Of a stretch of DNA of 64,000 nucleotides, positions 18,146 through 26,340 are shown in pieces. Position 1 is the first letter of the stretch, and the number at the start of each line of letters is the position of its first letter. Source of the DNA: Candidatus Babeliales bacterium (GTDB lineage Bacteria > Babelota > Babeliae > Babelales > Vermiphilaceae); NCBI GenBank assembly GCA_035944115.1, contig DASZBJ010000038.1, positions 1 to 64,000 of the forward strand, read 5' to 3'. A model generated the notes under the pieces. That model was not told the origin of the DNA and ran no database searches. It saw only the letters and a program-made list of their open reading frames with translations. The position numbers and the translations under genes are program-made.

Positions 18146-19342
18146 TTAAAAAGTGGACTGCGTCCATTGCATTGGGTCTACCTGCATATTATTCACACGC
18201 ATCTCCCAATGTAAATGATATCCTTTTGCGTACCCAGTTTTTCCCATAATTCCAAGCGGAGCGCCTTGTGCTATTTTTTGACCAACTTCAATATTGGCAA
18301 AATTTTCAAGATGATAGAAAAGAGACAACACACCAAAACCATGGTCAATAACTACAGTATTTCCTGAATCCTCAAATCGGTCTTTGAGTACCACTTTGCC
18401 CGCCTGTGTCGCCCATATTACCGATTTTTGCGTACTGCTAATAACATCTAACGCTCCATGTTTATAGCGACCTTTTTCTTGCGTTGTACGAATGGTGCCA
18501 AAATCACAGGTAACCTTAACGATATCTATCGGTGTACAGAAACTTCCGTTCCATAATTTTTTTTGCTCAGATTGCAGACCCAACTCTTCTATCATTCGCT
18601 CTCTTTCTGCAATACTTAATCCCAATTTCCGCTCTGTTTGCACCATCTCTTTATCAAACTGTAAAGTCTGTTTTTTAAATGGGAACATCACTACTTGCAT
18701 CTTGTTATCTAGATGTAAAACATTACCTACGTTATCTACAATCTCTACCGAAAATAGATACTCATTGGGCGCTTGCTCACATAAAACGGGGACATAACAT
18801 TCATAAATAGGAGAGCGATCCGCTTCCGGAAAACAGGTATAATCTGAAGATAATGCCGTTACTTTTGCTTCTTTAATTGGCTTATTGACCTGAAATTGTA
18901 CATGTAATGTTCTGCCTTGCAACACCTTATAATCTGCATCTGGTTTTACAAAAGCTGCTTGCAAGGGATTATTGTCTACATAAAATTGACGACTTAATGT
19001 TGCATGTTTTTTTGCAAACGTTTTTTCTGTAAACTCTGCACGAACTGTATGTTCACCATTCGCGATACTTTGTGTTGGAATAGCAAACGGATAATCTTGG
19101 CCACCACTTACACTAAATTTATTAAGAAGCGGTTGATTATCTAACCAAATTGAAAGTTCTCCACGCTTATTACATGCTACGCAACATTGAATGTCCCCTG
19201 CGTAATATGAGTTATTTTGCAACCCTTCAATCTGCACATTGGGAATGGTGGCATCAAAAAAATATCCATACCCATACCAACCAACCAACGCCGTAACACC
19301 AAAAACAAATAATATCCCTAATTTTCTCTCACGAAAAGCCAT
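18146..19342 (-). CDS. M23-family (LytM-type) peptidoglycan endopeptidase
   Basis: 398 residues. An N-terminal membrane anchor (LGILFVFGVTALVGWYGYGYFF) is followed by about 200 residues with beta-sandwich-like repeats, then a LytM/peptidase M23 domain from about residue 265. The zinc ligands and catalytic residues are present: H295 and D299 in HGALD, and H376 and H378 in HLHWE. An active enzyme is therefore expected, cutting peptide cross-links of the cell wall in the periplasm. Four Cys residues (two in IQCCVAC) suggest disulfides. It precedes the PilO-like gene, so it may make room in the wall for a trans-envelope complex; that link is inferred. Confidence 0.9.
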   Translation of the reverse strand: MAFRERKLGILFVFGVTALVGWYGYGYFFDATIPNVQIEGLQNNSYYAGDIQCCVACNKRGELSIWLDNQPLLNKFSVSGGQDYPFAIPTQSIANGEHTVRAEFTEKTFAKKHATLSRQFYVDNNPLQAAFVKPDADYKVLQGRTLHVQFQVNKPIKEAKVTALSSDYTCFPEADRSPIYECYVPVLCEQAPNEYLFSVEIVDNVGNVLHLDNKMQVVMFPFKKQTLQFDKEMVQTERKLGLSIAERERMIEELGLQSEQKKLWNGSFCTPIDIVKVTCDFGTIRTTQEKGRYKHGALDVISSTQKSVIWATQAGKVVLKDRFEDSGNTVVIDHGFGVLSLFYHLENFANIEVGQKIAQGAPLGIMGKTGYAKGYHLHWEMRVNNMQVDPMQWTQSTF

Positions 19343-19469
19343 TGCACACCCACTATTATTTTCTACACATTATAAATACTGCTAATGGTGTATTACTATA
19401 ATGTTTTTTGAAAGGGACGTAAATGTAAAAACGCTCATTACTGCATCAGTATGATGCATCGCAATAAAC

Positions 19470-19537
19470 AAAAAGTTCCGATTTTAATCACAATGATTTT
19501 TAAGAAAAACCATCACAACTCAAAATCGGAACTTTTA
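19470..19537 (-). terminator. Long-stem terminator after the MutS-like gene
   Basis: A 16-base arm (19470-19485) is the reverse complement of 19522-19537. Read on the minus strand it starts 26 bases past the stop at 19563 and ends in TTTTT, with a 36-base loop. The stem contains AAGTTCCGATTTT. Confidence 0.6.
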
Positions 19538-19562
19538 AATTATCTAACTAACTAATTAATCA

Positions 19563-21800
19563 TCATACTGGAGATGCGGCAAGCTCCTGGATTTTGTCTT
19601 TTTTCATTCCTTGAGCTTCCTTCCAAGATGGAATGTCGGCCATTAATTGATTAACAATCTCTGCTGCAATATTCACCGTACTCACACCGCGTGCAAGTTT
19701 ATGGGGCAGCTCAAACCCCCCCCCTGGCTGCTTAATAGCATCCACCTTCCAATTCTCACAAGCACCTTCTGTTTCTAACTCAAGATCGTTAATACGTGGT
19801 GTAAAATGACTCGCAAAAATAAATAATACGTACGGACACTCGAGGAGCTCTTTTGCAAATAAACAGCATTGCTCTGCTCCATAATCAGCATGAGTACCCT
19901 TATACAATTCATCAATGATAAATAATCCAAGAAGATCTTCGTCACATCTGTTTTTACCTCTCAATAACGATTGCGCTCTCAAGCCCTCAGCTTTATATGA
20001 TGACGCCTTACCCGTAAAATCAGCAACATTCAATGACGATCCCAAGTACCCGAATGGAGTTAGTTTCACTAATTCTCCTGGAGCAATAGTTAATGACTGC
20101 GCAAGCCAAATATCTAGTGCCGACCCTTTTAATATCGTTGATTTTCCACCCATGTTAGAACCGGTTAAAATCATACCACGCATTCCATGCGCAATACCCA
20201 ATTCTACGTCGTTGACCACGGCTTTATCGGTATCCACAAACGGATTCCAAGAATCTGTGGCTTGGAAATAAGGTAGTTTTGCATTGCTATATTGGGCAAA
20301 GCTATAAGAAACACGTTCATCTTTATATTCTTTATACAACTTTGCTATTGAAAGATATGCATCAAGTTGACCTAACACCTGTAATGGCCCCACCAAATCA
20401 GCACGTACAGTATCTACATGTTTATATGCAACTAAAATACGTCCCATGTGCGGCGGGAAGAATGATATACCGGTGTCTTTTTTAAAGGTGTTTGTCTTTA
20501 ACAATTGCTTTAAATGCTGCAACGATTCCGATCGTTCTTCACCTAAGAAAAAATCTCTCAACGCATGTTGCTTATCGACAATCGGCATAAAATTATGCTG
20601 CTTTAATGTTTTATTAGCTAATTCAAATGTTGTAAATAATTGTTTCGTACCGACTAATGTTCCTTTTAATCCTTTTAAAAATTCACGTCTAGTTACTTCT
20701 GAATTATAAATACCCTTCACGGCCTCATATTTGCCATAGTAAAAGAGCAACATCTGAGAAAAATGCATTAAATGGCCAACCATAGTAGGGCCTGAAAAGT
20801 TTTGCCCAAAGATGTCTTTTTCATCACGATTTTCCCCAACGGTTGAAAACCATGCTTTTTTCAAAAGCCCACCAAAAATAGATAAAAGAGCTGGTATCTT
20901 ATATGGTGTTAAATCTTGTGGTGTTCCATCTTCATTTGCTCCTAGCTTACCACCAGCAAGCCCAATAAGACCTGCAATCACTATCCCTATTTCTCGTGCA
21001 TTATGTTGAGTCTGATGCAACCAATGATGGAAGGTCGCTTCCAAAAACTCACTCAATAAAATTGTGCGCGATGCAGTCAAAAGCGGGAAAAAGCGATTCC
21101 GGAATTCTAACATATACTGATTAGTATTATAATCTTTGAAGCCATCAGCAGTAAAATAATAGTGATTACCCTGTCCTTTAATAATAGACCGTCTTGACTT
21201 CCAAATCGGTATGATATTTTCTTCTATTCCTTTTAGCTCTTCTACTACCTGTTCAACTTGGGTATAGAATGCTGGATCGTTGATAAGCGCTTGAATAAAC
21301 TCCTGACGATCTTGTAATGTTTGTATGTCTCGCACTGGATTTGCGACCATATGCGCTAAAACTGCTTCACCAAACACCGTTTCCGTTTTATTAATCCTTG
21401 CAAAAAGGTGGTTACCCAGCTCATCATTCTTACTCAGCGGATCATTCTTCCCACAAAAAATATGTAAATCTTTTAAAATAGAGGCGACCGATTCTCTCTC
21501 TATATACTTGCCTTGCGTTAAATGGGTCTGCTCATATTGATCAAGCATAGAAAAAACGATAGCGCGTCGCTCGAAATCGGTAACTTCCCATGAATCGTGA
21601 TTAATAAAGGACTTCACCCCAAAAGACGGTAAATAGTAGTTTGCTACATCTTTATACCCCATTGGCACATAACTTAAGCCCGATGTAGCTTTATGCTCCG
21701 CCGATCCAAGGGTAAAGCTATAGTGAACGGGCCCCAATAAGGCCAAGGCTATAATGAGAGACCTATAAATCCAACTGAATCCACCATTTTTACGTACCAT
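19563..21800 (-). CDS. MutS-like ABC-type ATPase with an export-type N-terminus
   Basis: About 745 residues from the ATG at 21800, chosen because AAAGGA precedes it. The C-terminal part is a MutS domain V-like ATPase: GSNMGGKST (Walker A, about 547-555), FIIDELYKGT (Walker B) and FASHF, with a GVSTVNIAAEIV segment near the end. No MutS mismatch-recognition domain (F.E motif) is visible; the N-terminal 400 residues are unlike MutS1 or MutS2. Strikingly, the protein starts with a basic stretch and a hydrophobic segment (SLIIALALLGPVHYSFTLGS) that looks like a signal peptide or membrane anchor. If exported, it would lack ATP in the periplasm, so it may be membrane-anchored facing inside or delivered to the host. 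Function unknown. Confidence 0.75.
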   Translation of the reverse strand: MVRKNGGFSWIYRSLIIALALLGPVHYSFTLGSAEHKATSGLSYVPMGYKDVANYYLPSFGVKSFINHDSWEVTDFERRAIVFSMLDQYEQTHLTQGKYIERESVASILKDLHIFCGKNDPLSKNDELGNHLFARINKTETVFGEAVLAHMVANPVRDIQTLQDRQEFIQALINDPAFYTQVEQVVEELKGIEENIIPIWKSRRSIIKGQGNHYYFTADGFKDYNTNQYMLEFRNRFFPLLTASRTILLSEFLEATFHHWLHQTQHNAREIGIVIAGLIGLAGGKLGANEDGTPQDLTPYKIPALLSIFGGLLKKAWFSTVGENRDEKDIFGQNFSGPTMVGHLMHFSQMLLFYYGKYEAVKGIYNSEVTRREFLKGLKGTLVGTKQLFTTFELANKTLKQHNFMPIVDKQHALRDFFLGEERSESLQHLKQLLKTNTFKKDTGISFFPPHMGRILVAYKHVDTVRADLVGPLQVLGQLDAYLSIAKLYKEYKDERVSYSFAQYSNAKLPYFQATDSWNPFVDTDKAVVNDVELGIAHGMRGMILTGSNMGGKSTILKGSALDIWLAQSLTIAPGELVKLTPFGYLGSSLNVADFTGKASSYKAEGLRAQSLLRGKNRCDEDLLGLFIIDELYKGTHADYGAEQCCLFAKELLECPYVLFIFASHFTPRINDLELETEGACENWKVDAIKQPGGGFELPHKLARGVSTVNIAAEIVNQLMADIPSWKEAQGMKKDKIQELAASPV

Positions 21801-22103
21801 TGCATTCCTTTGATAAACAATTTTGCCACGAAACTGGCATATGTACCTATCCATTCATTCCATTTCAGGAGGGCCTTAAGATGCATAATCAAGTAATGCA
21901 CACCCCTTTTATAACCATTAGATATATTCTAATAAGTATACAGCGAAAAAAGATAAATAGAACTGGCCCCCCACGCTCAAAACAGCGAACTTCTCTATAA
22001 AAATTCAATTTGAATCGACAGACATGCATAAGACACCCCAGTCAACAAAGAGCCTTTTTTTTGCTAAAATAGAGATATATTAGTAAAAAAGGAGCTTATA
22101 TTC

Positions 22104-23372
22104 ATGAATACAGCCTTTCTTAACACATTGCCCATAACGCCCGGGGTTTACCTGTTTAAAGACCCTACGGGCACAATTTTATACATCGGTAAGGCAAAAT
22201 CTATTAGAACTCGCGTTAAAAGCTATTTTAATAACTATTATACCGACTGGAAAATAGACAATCTTATCAAAGAGCATGCCAAGGTGGACTATATAGGCAC
22301 AAAAAACGAGACTGAAGCTTTGCTGCTTGAAGCGCAATTGATCGCCCAACACAAACCAAAATATAATGTTCTGCTTAAAAGCGGGCAGCCCTTTGTCTAT
22401 ATTCTCTTTACCGCTCACACACCAAGCAGTCCTTCGGTTATAAAGATCGTCAGAAACAAGAAGCTAAAGGGCTGCTACTTTGGCCCCTTTTTACACAAAA
22501 ATCATGCACGCGGCGTTTATCGCTACCTCATGCAAACATTCAAACTGTTCTTATGCAATAAGACTATTGCCAATGGTTGTCTTGATTACCATATTGGGAT
22601 CTGCGCGGGCAATTGCATGCAACAATTTGACACGCAAGATTATCTCTTTCGCCTTGATCTTGCGCGTGCAGCACTAAAAAGCAATCATGACCTTTTTTTA
22701 GAAAATATTAAAACAAAAATAGCTGAATATAATCGCGAGTTAGTATTCGAAAAATCACAGCAACTCAATAACTATCTCGAAAATTTTGATACCATCTTTA
22801 CCACTATTGCCACACGGTATTCACCAACGAAATACGAAGATGCTATTAATACCGTTACCACACCGCGTTTGCAGCCAGTTGATTCCGCGATTAATTATCA
22901 ATTACAGCAATTCTTACAAATCGACACCCCAATCAAAACAATCGACTGCTTTGACATCTCTCACTTTCAAAGTAGTTATTTAGTTGGGTCATGTGTTCGT
23001 TTTACCGACGGAAAACCGGATAAAAATAGTTTCCGACGCTTTAAAATCAAAACACTTTCAGAACAAAATGATTACGCCGCACTACAAGAAATTGTAACAC
23101 GGCGCTATAAACACGAAGATGATATTCCTGATTTAGTGTTAATTGACGGTGGCAAAGGGCAGCTTTCTGCCGTTCGTCGCATCATTCCCCAAGCTCGTTG
23201 CATTAGTTTGGCAAAACGAGAAGAAACCATCTTTGGAGCGCAATTTCCCGATGGCATCAAGCTGGATTTACAAACCGATGTTGGCCGATTGCTTATTGCT
23301 CTTCGGGATTACACTCATCATTTTGCTATTACGTACCATCGCAAACTACGCAGCAGCAGCGCTCCATTTTAG
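22104..23372 (+). CDS. uvrC: Excinuclease UvrC, lacking the C-terminal HhH domain
   Basis: 422 residues against about 600 usual. The GIY-YIG nuclease domain is intact (PGVYLFKD, LYIGKAK, R in SIRTRVKSYF, E in NETEALLLEAQLI). Next are a Cys-containing region (CNKTIANGCLDYHIGICAGNC) and a UVR-like helix pair. The RNase H-like nuclease domain follows: DISHFQ, LIDGGKGQLSA and HHFAITYHRKLRS. The protein stops right after that last motif, where the helix-hairpin-helix domain should begin. Another frame at the break reads SILEQL, like the usual start of that domain, but also stops at once. Thus both nuclease sites are kept and the DNA-binding end is lost. AAGGAG precedes the ATG. With uvrB at 56.1 kb it serves nucleotide excision repair. 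Confidence 0.92.
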   Translation: MNTAFLNTLPITPGVYLFKDPTGTILYIGKAKSIRTRVKSYFNNYYTDWKIDNLIKEHAKVDYIGTKNETEALLLEAQLIAQHKPKYNVLLKSGQPFVYILFTAHTPSSPSVIKIVRNKKLKGCYFGPFLHKNHARGVYRYLMQTFKLFLCNKTIANGCLDYHIGICAGNCMQQFDTQDYLFRLDLARAALKSNHDLFLENIKTKIAEYNRELVFEKSQQLNNYLENFDTIFTTIATRYSPTKYEDAINTVTTPRLQPVDSAINYQLQQFLQIDTPIKTIDCFDISHFQSSYLVGSCVRFTDGKPDKNSFRRFKIKTLSEQNDYAALQEIVTRRYKHEDDIPDLVLIDGGKGQLSAVRRIIPQARCISLAKREETIFGAQFPDGIKLDLQTDVGRLLIALRDYTHHFAITYHRKLRSSSAPF

Positions 23373-23466
23373 AACAACTAACCCCCTTTTGACCAAAACA
23401 TTTGTTAAAAAGAAAAACTGTGATAAACCTAAATACGCACTTATTTAGTTTCTTTAATTTTTAGTA

Positions 23467-24243
23467 ATGAAGATGAATTATAAAAAGCTAACTTTTGTAG
23501 CAAACTGGAAAATGAATCTCACCAGCGCCGCTGCCACAGAATTATATAAAAACAATAGCGACAGCTTTGATGCTCTGGCGACCAAACACGATGCCACCAT
23601 CATCGCATGCCCTCCGTTCACCGCTCTTACTCCGCTAGCAGCAGCTCTGAAAACAAGTCCTCTTCATCTGGGAGCACAAAATTGCTCTATTCATAATCCA
23701 GGCGCATATACTGGAGAAATATCTGCACAAGATTTAGCAGAAATTGGAAGCGCATACTGCATTATTGGGCACAGCGAGCGACGCACGTTGCTGCATGAAA
23801 CGGATATTGATATCGCAATAAAAACAGAACAACTACTCGCTCACAATATTACTCCCATCATATGCATCGGTGAGACGCAGGAAGAATATGACAACGGAAA
23901 AACAGAAGAAAAACTACGCACACAATTAAGGCTAGTATTTAACATAATCAAACGGTACAGTGATAAAAAAATATACATAGCCTATGAACCTCTATGGGCT
24001 ATAGGTGCGCATACAACCCCTGATAAAAACTATTTAGAAAAAATATTTAAATGGCTCATCATTTTTTGTGATGACAATAACACCGGCAATAACAATACTT
24101 TTTTCTTTTTGTATGGCGGCAGTGTCAATGAAGAGACTATTACCACATTACGCACAATCATCGACATAGAGGGATTTTTGATAGGAAGCGCAAGCTTAGA
24201 TTTTCAAAAATTTGAGAAAATAGTATCATTAGCGTATATATAA
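23467..24243 (+). CDS. tpiA: Triosephosphate isomerase
   Basis: 258 residues, normal length. Catalytic residues are visible: Lys in NWKMN, His in IIGHSERR and Glu in AYEPLWAIG. The phosphate-binding YGGSVN and GFLIGSASL motifs are also present. It interconverts dihydroxyacetone phosphate and glyceraldehyde 3-phosphate in glycolysis; enolase is also in the window. The ATG at 23473 is an alternative start. It is followed by secG at 41 bases, the common tpiA-secG pairing of many bacteria. Confidence 0.97.
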   Translation: MKMNYKKLTFVANWKMNLTSAAATELYKNNSDSFDALATKHDATIIACPPFTALTPLAAALKTSPLHLGAQNCSIHNPGAYTGEISAQDLAEIGSAYCIIGHSERRTLLHETDIDIAIKTEQLLAHNITPIICIGETQEEYDNGKTEEKLRTQLRLVFNIIKRYSDKKIYIAYEPLWAIGAHTTPDKNYLEKIFKWLIIFCDDNNTGNNNTFFFLYGGSVNEETITTLRTIIDIEGFLIGSASLDFQKFEKIVSLAYI

Positions 24244-24283
24244 CATAGAATAACTTATTGATAGTTTTAATCCGGAGAAAACG

Positions 24284-24619
24284 ATGCTTTACAGCCTACT
24301 CATGACTCTTTTTTTCATTATGTGCTTTTTTATGGTGCTTATCATAATGGTACAGCAAAGCAAAGGCAGTCTCGGACTTGGTAGTCTTGGCGGTAGCGCA
24401 CAGATGCTTTTTGGTGGATCTGGCGGTCAAGATCTTTTTCAAAAAATAACCTGGACCTGCGGTATTATTTTCATGGTGGGAAACCTTATTCTTGCTGTTA
24501 TGAAATCACACGAATTACGCTCTTCAAAATATATAACAACTACAAAAACTGTTGTACAACCGGTTGCTCCAACTCCTGAGCCAGCAACACCATCAACAAA
24601 TACTCAACCGCAAATTTAA
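24284..24619 (+). CDS. secG: Preprotein translocase subunit SecG
   Basis: 111 residues. Two membrane helices (LLMTLFFIMCFFMVLIIMVQ and ITWTCGIIFMVGNLILAVM) flank the conserved glycine-rich QQSKGSLGLGSLGGSAQ loop. A Thr/Pro-rich tail follows. It is the small, non-essential partner of SecYE that eases export of signal-peptide proteins, of which this window holds many. CCGGAG precedes the ATG. It lies between tpiA and mlaE on the same strand. Confidence 0.95.
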   Translation: MLYSLLMTLFFIMCFFMVLIIMVQQSKGSLGLGSLGGSAQMLFGGSGGQDLFQKITWTCGIIFMVGNLILAVMKSHELRSSKYITTTKTVVQPVAPTPEPATPSTNTQPQI

Positions 24620-24637
24620 GAATTAAGTGAGTGCCAA

Positions 24638-25417
24638 GTGCTTATCCAATATATCGATATAATCGGCGCATCTGTTTTAAGACAGTGCAGTAGACTTGGC
24701 ACTTTCGTTTTATTTTTGATTCAAGCTATTAAAACTCTTTTTTCTTCCCGCCTAAAAATACATAAAACTTTTGAACAAATGGAAAGAATTGGAGTTGATT
24801 CTTTATCGATCGTAATATTAACCGGTACTTTTTCGGGCCTGGTGTTTGCGCTACAAAGTTACATTGGATTTAAACGTGTTGGCGGCGAACAACTCATAGG
24901 TGCCGTTGTTGCTCTTGGTATGATTCGTGAATTAGGACCCGTACTTACTGGCCTTATGGTTACCGGACGAGCGGGATCTGCTATTGCTGCTGAAATTGGC
25001 ACCATGCGCATCACCGAACAAATTGACGCGCTTACTACACTGCGCATTAACACTTTTCAGTATCTTGTTGTGCCACGCATCATTGCAGGCACTTTCATTC
25101 TTCCCTTTCTCGCAATTGTTTCTATGATTTGTGGAATAATCGGCGGATACATGGTCTGTGTATACGTTCTTGAGCTAAACGGCGAAGAGTATGTAAATAA
25201 TATAAAACTACATGTAGAGCTTGCAGACATCAGAGGAGGTCTTCTTAAATCATCTGTGTTTGGATTTATTTTAACCTGGGTTGGATCTTATAAAGGATTC
25301 TATACGCAAGGAGGAGCGCGTGGTGTTGGTATAGCAACGACAGCCTCTGTTGTTCTTGCTTCAATATTAATTATTATTTCCAACTACTTCCTGACCAAAA
25401 TGCTTGAACGTCTTTAA
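24638..25417 (+). CDS. mlaE: MlaE-type ABC transporter permease
   Basis: 259 residues with five to six membrane helices and the MlaE family core: GTFSGLVFALQ, RELGPVLTGLMVTGRAGSAIAAEIG and MRITEQIDAL. The start appears to be GTG at 24638, since family members have an N-terminal part of this length; no clear ribosome site precedes it. In the Mla system the permease works with MlaF to move phospholipids between the membranes of Gram-negative cells. mlaF follows by 18 bases, but no MlaD-type substrate-binding (MCE domain) gene follows it, unlike the usual order. Confidence 0.93.
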   Translation: MLIQYIDIIGASVLRQCSRLGTFVLFLIQAIKTLFSSRLKIHKTFEQMERIGVDSLSIVILTGTFSGLVFALQSYIGFKRVGGEQLIGAVVALGMIRELGPVLTGLMVTGRAGSAIAAEIGTMRITEQIDALTTLRINTFQYLVVPRIIAGTFILPFLAIVSMICGIIGGYMVCVYVLELNGEEYVNNIKLHVELADIRGGLLKSSVFGFILTWVGSYKGFYTQGGARGVGIATTASVVLASILIIISNYFLTKMLERL

Positions 25418-25435
25418 ACAAAAAGTAAAACAATA

Positions 25436-26209
25436 ATGAGTATTATAAAGCTGGTTGACCTTAAAAAACGTTTTGATGATACATGGATCACCCGAGGGGT
25501 AAACTTAGAAATTCCCGAAGGAGAAATGACTGTCATTATTGGTCGTTCAGGAGAGGGAAAATCGGTACTTTTAAAACAGATTATTGGGTTGCTAAAACCA
25601 ACCAGTGGGCAAGTTATTATTGATGGTGTTGATATTACAACATTAAATGAACATGATCTAAACCAACAGTTTGCGAAGTTTGGATACGTTTTTCAATTCG
25701 CTGCACTACTTGATTCTCTTAATGTTCTTGAAAATATCGCCATCACGCTTCTTGAAAATGGCATGTCAACTGATGAAGTTTTACCGATCGTTAAGGAAAA
25801 ACTAGCGATGGTAAATCTTAATGAAGACACCCTACACAAATATCCTTCTGAGCTTTCTGGCGGTATGAGAAAACGGGTAGGTCTTGCGCGAACGTTGATA
25901 ACTAATCCGAAAATCATTTTATATGATGAGCCCACAACAGGGCTTGATCCTATTACCGCACGCGTTATTCATGAACTCATGAACGATATGCAAAAAAAGC
26001 TCAAGATAACCTCTGTCATTATTTCTCACGACGTAGAAATCTTTAAATACGCAGATAAGGTTGCACTGCTGCATGAAGGTAAAATTCAATTTTTTGGCGA
26101 TGCCGCAACTATCTGGCAATCGGATAATCCATACATCTATCAATTTATTCGTGGGCTAGCAGAAGGCCCAATTCAGACCGAGATTCCAAACGAAAAAAAT
26201 AAGTTTTAA
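25436..26209 (+). CDS. mlaF: MlaF-type ABC transporter ATPase
   Basis: 257 residues, a complete ABC ATPase: Walker A GRSGEGKSVLLKQ, Q-loop in YVFQFAALLDSLNV, signature LSGGMRKRVGLARTL, Walker B IILYDEPTTGLDP and switch His in ISHD. The LSGGM(R/Q)KRV form and FQ.AALLDSL are typical of MlaF. It supplies energy to MlaE just upstream. The coding strand continues into a spacer of about 130 bases before the EndoU protein gene, which looks like a separate unit. Confidence 0.93.
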   Translation: MSIIKLVDLKKRFDDTWITRGVNLEIPEGEMTVIIGRSGEGKSVLLKQIIGLLKPTSGQVIIDGVDITTLNEHDLNQQFAKFGYVFQFAALLDSLNVLENIAITLLENGMSTDEVLPIVKEKLAMVNLNEDTLHKYPSELSGGMRKRVGLARTLITNPKIILYDEPTTGLDPITARVIHELMNDMQKKLKITSVIISHDVEIFKYADKVALLHEGKIQFFGDAATIWQSDNPYIYQFIRGLAEGPIQTEIPNEKNKF

Positions 26210-26277
26210 CGCTTGTCTAACAATTCCGACCATATTTACTCACCAAATATCGGGAGTAGAAACAGTGCAAAAAATTT

Positions 26278-26313
26278 TATATGTTCAATGATGAAGCATG
26301 TAATGAACATATA
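26278..26313. repeat. Inverted repeat upstream of the EndoU toxin gene
   Basis: TATATGTTCA (26278-26287) is the exact reverse complement of TGAACATATA (26304-26313), 16 bases apart. No T-run follows on the plus strand, and the end lies 27 bases before the start codon. It could be a regulator binding site or the mRNA leader hairpin of the toxin gene. Confidence 0.5.
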
Positions 26314-26340
26314 AAGTAATAAAAAAAAGAGTGAGCATAG

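Noticed and set aside
12368-21800. MutL and the MutS-like ATPase as one classical mismatch repair pair
   Set aside because: The MutS-like protein lacks recognisable mismatch-binding domains and has an export-type N-terminus, so it is not a standard MutS.
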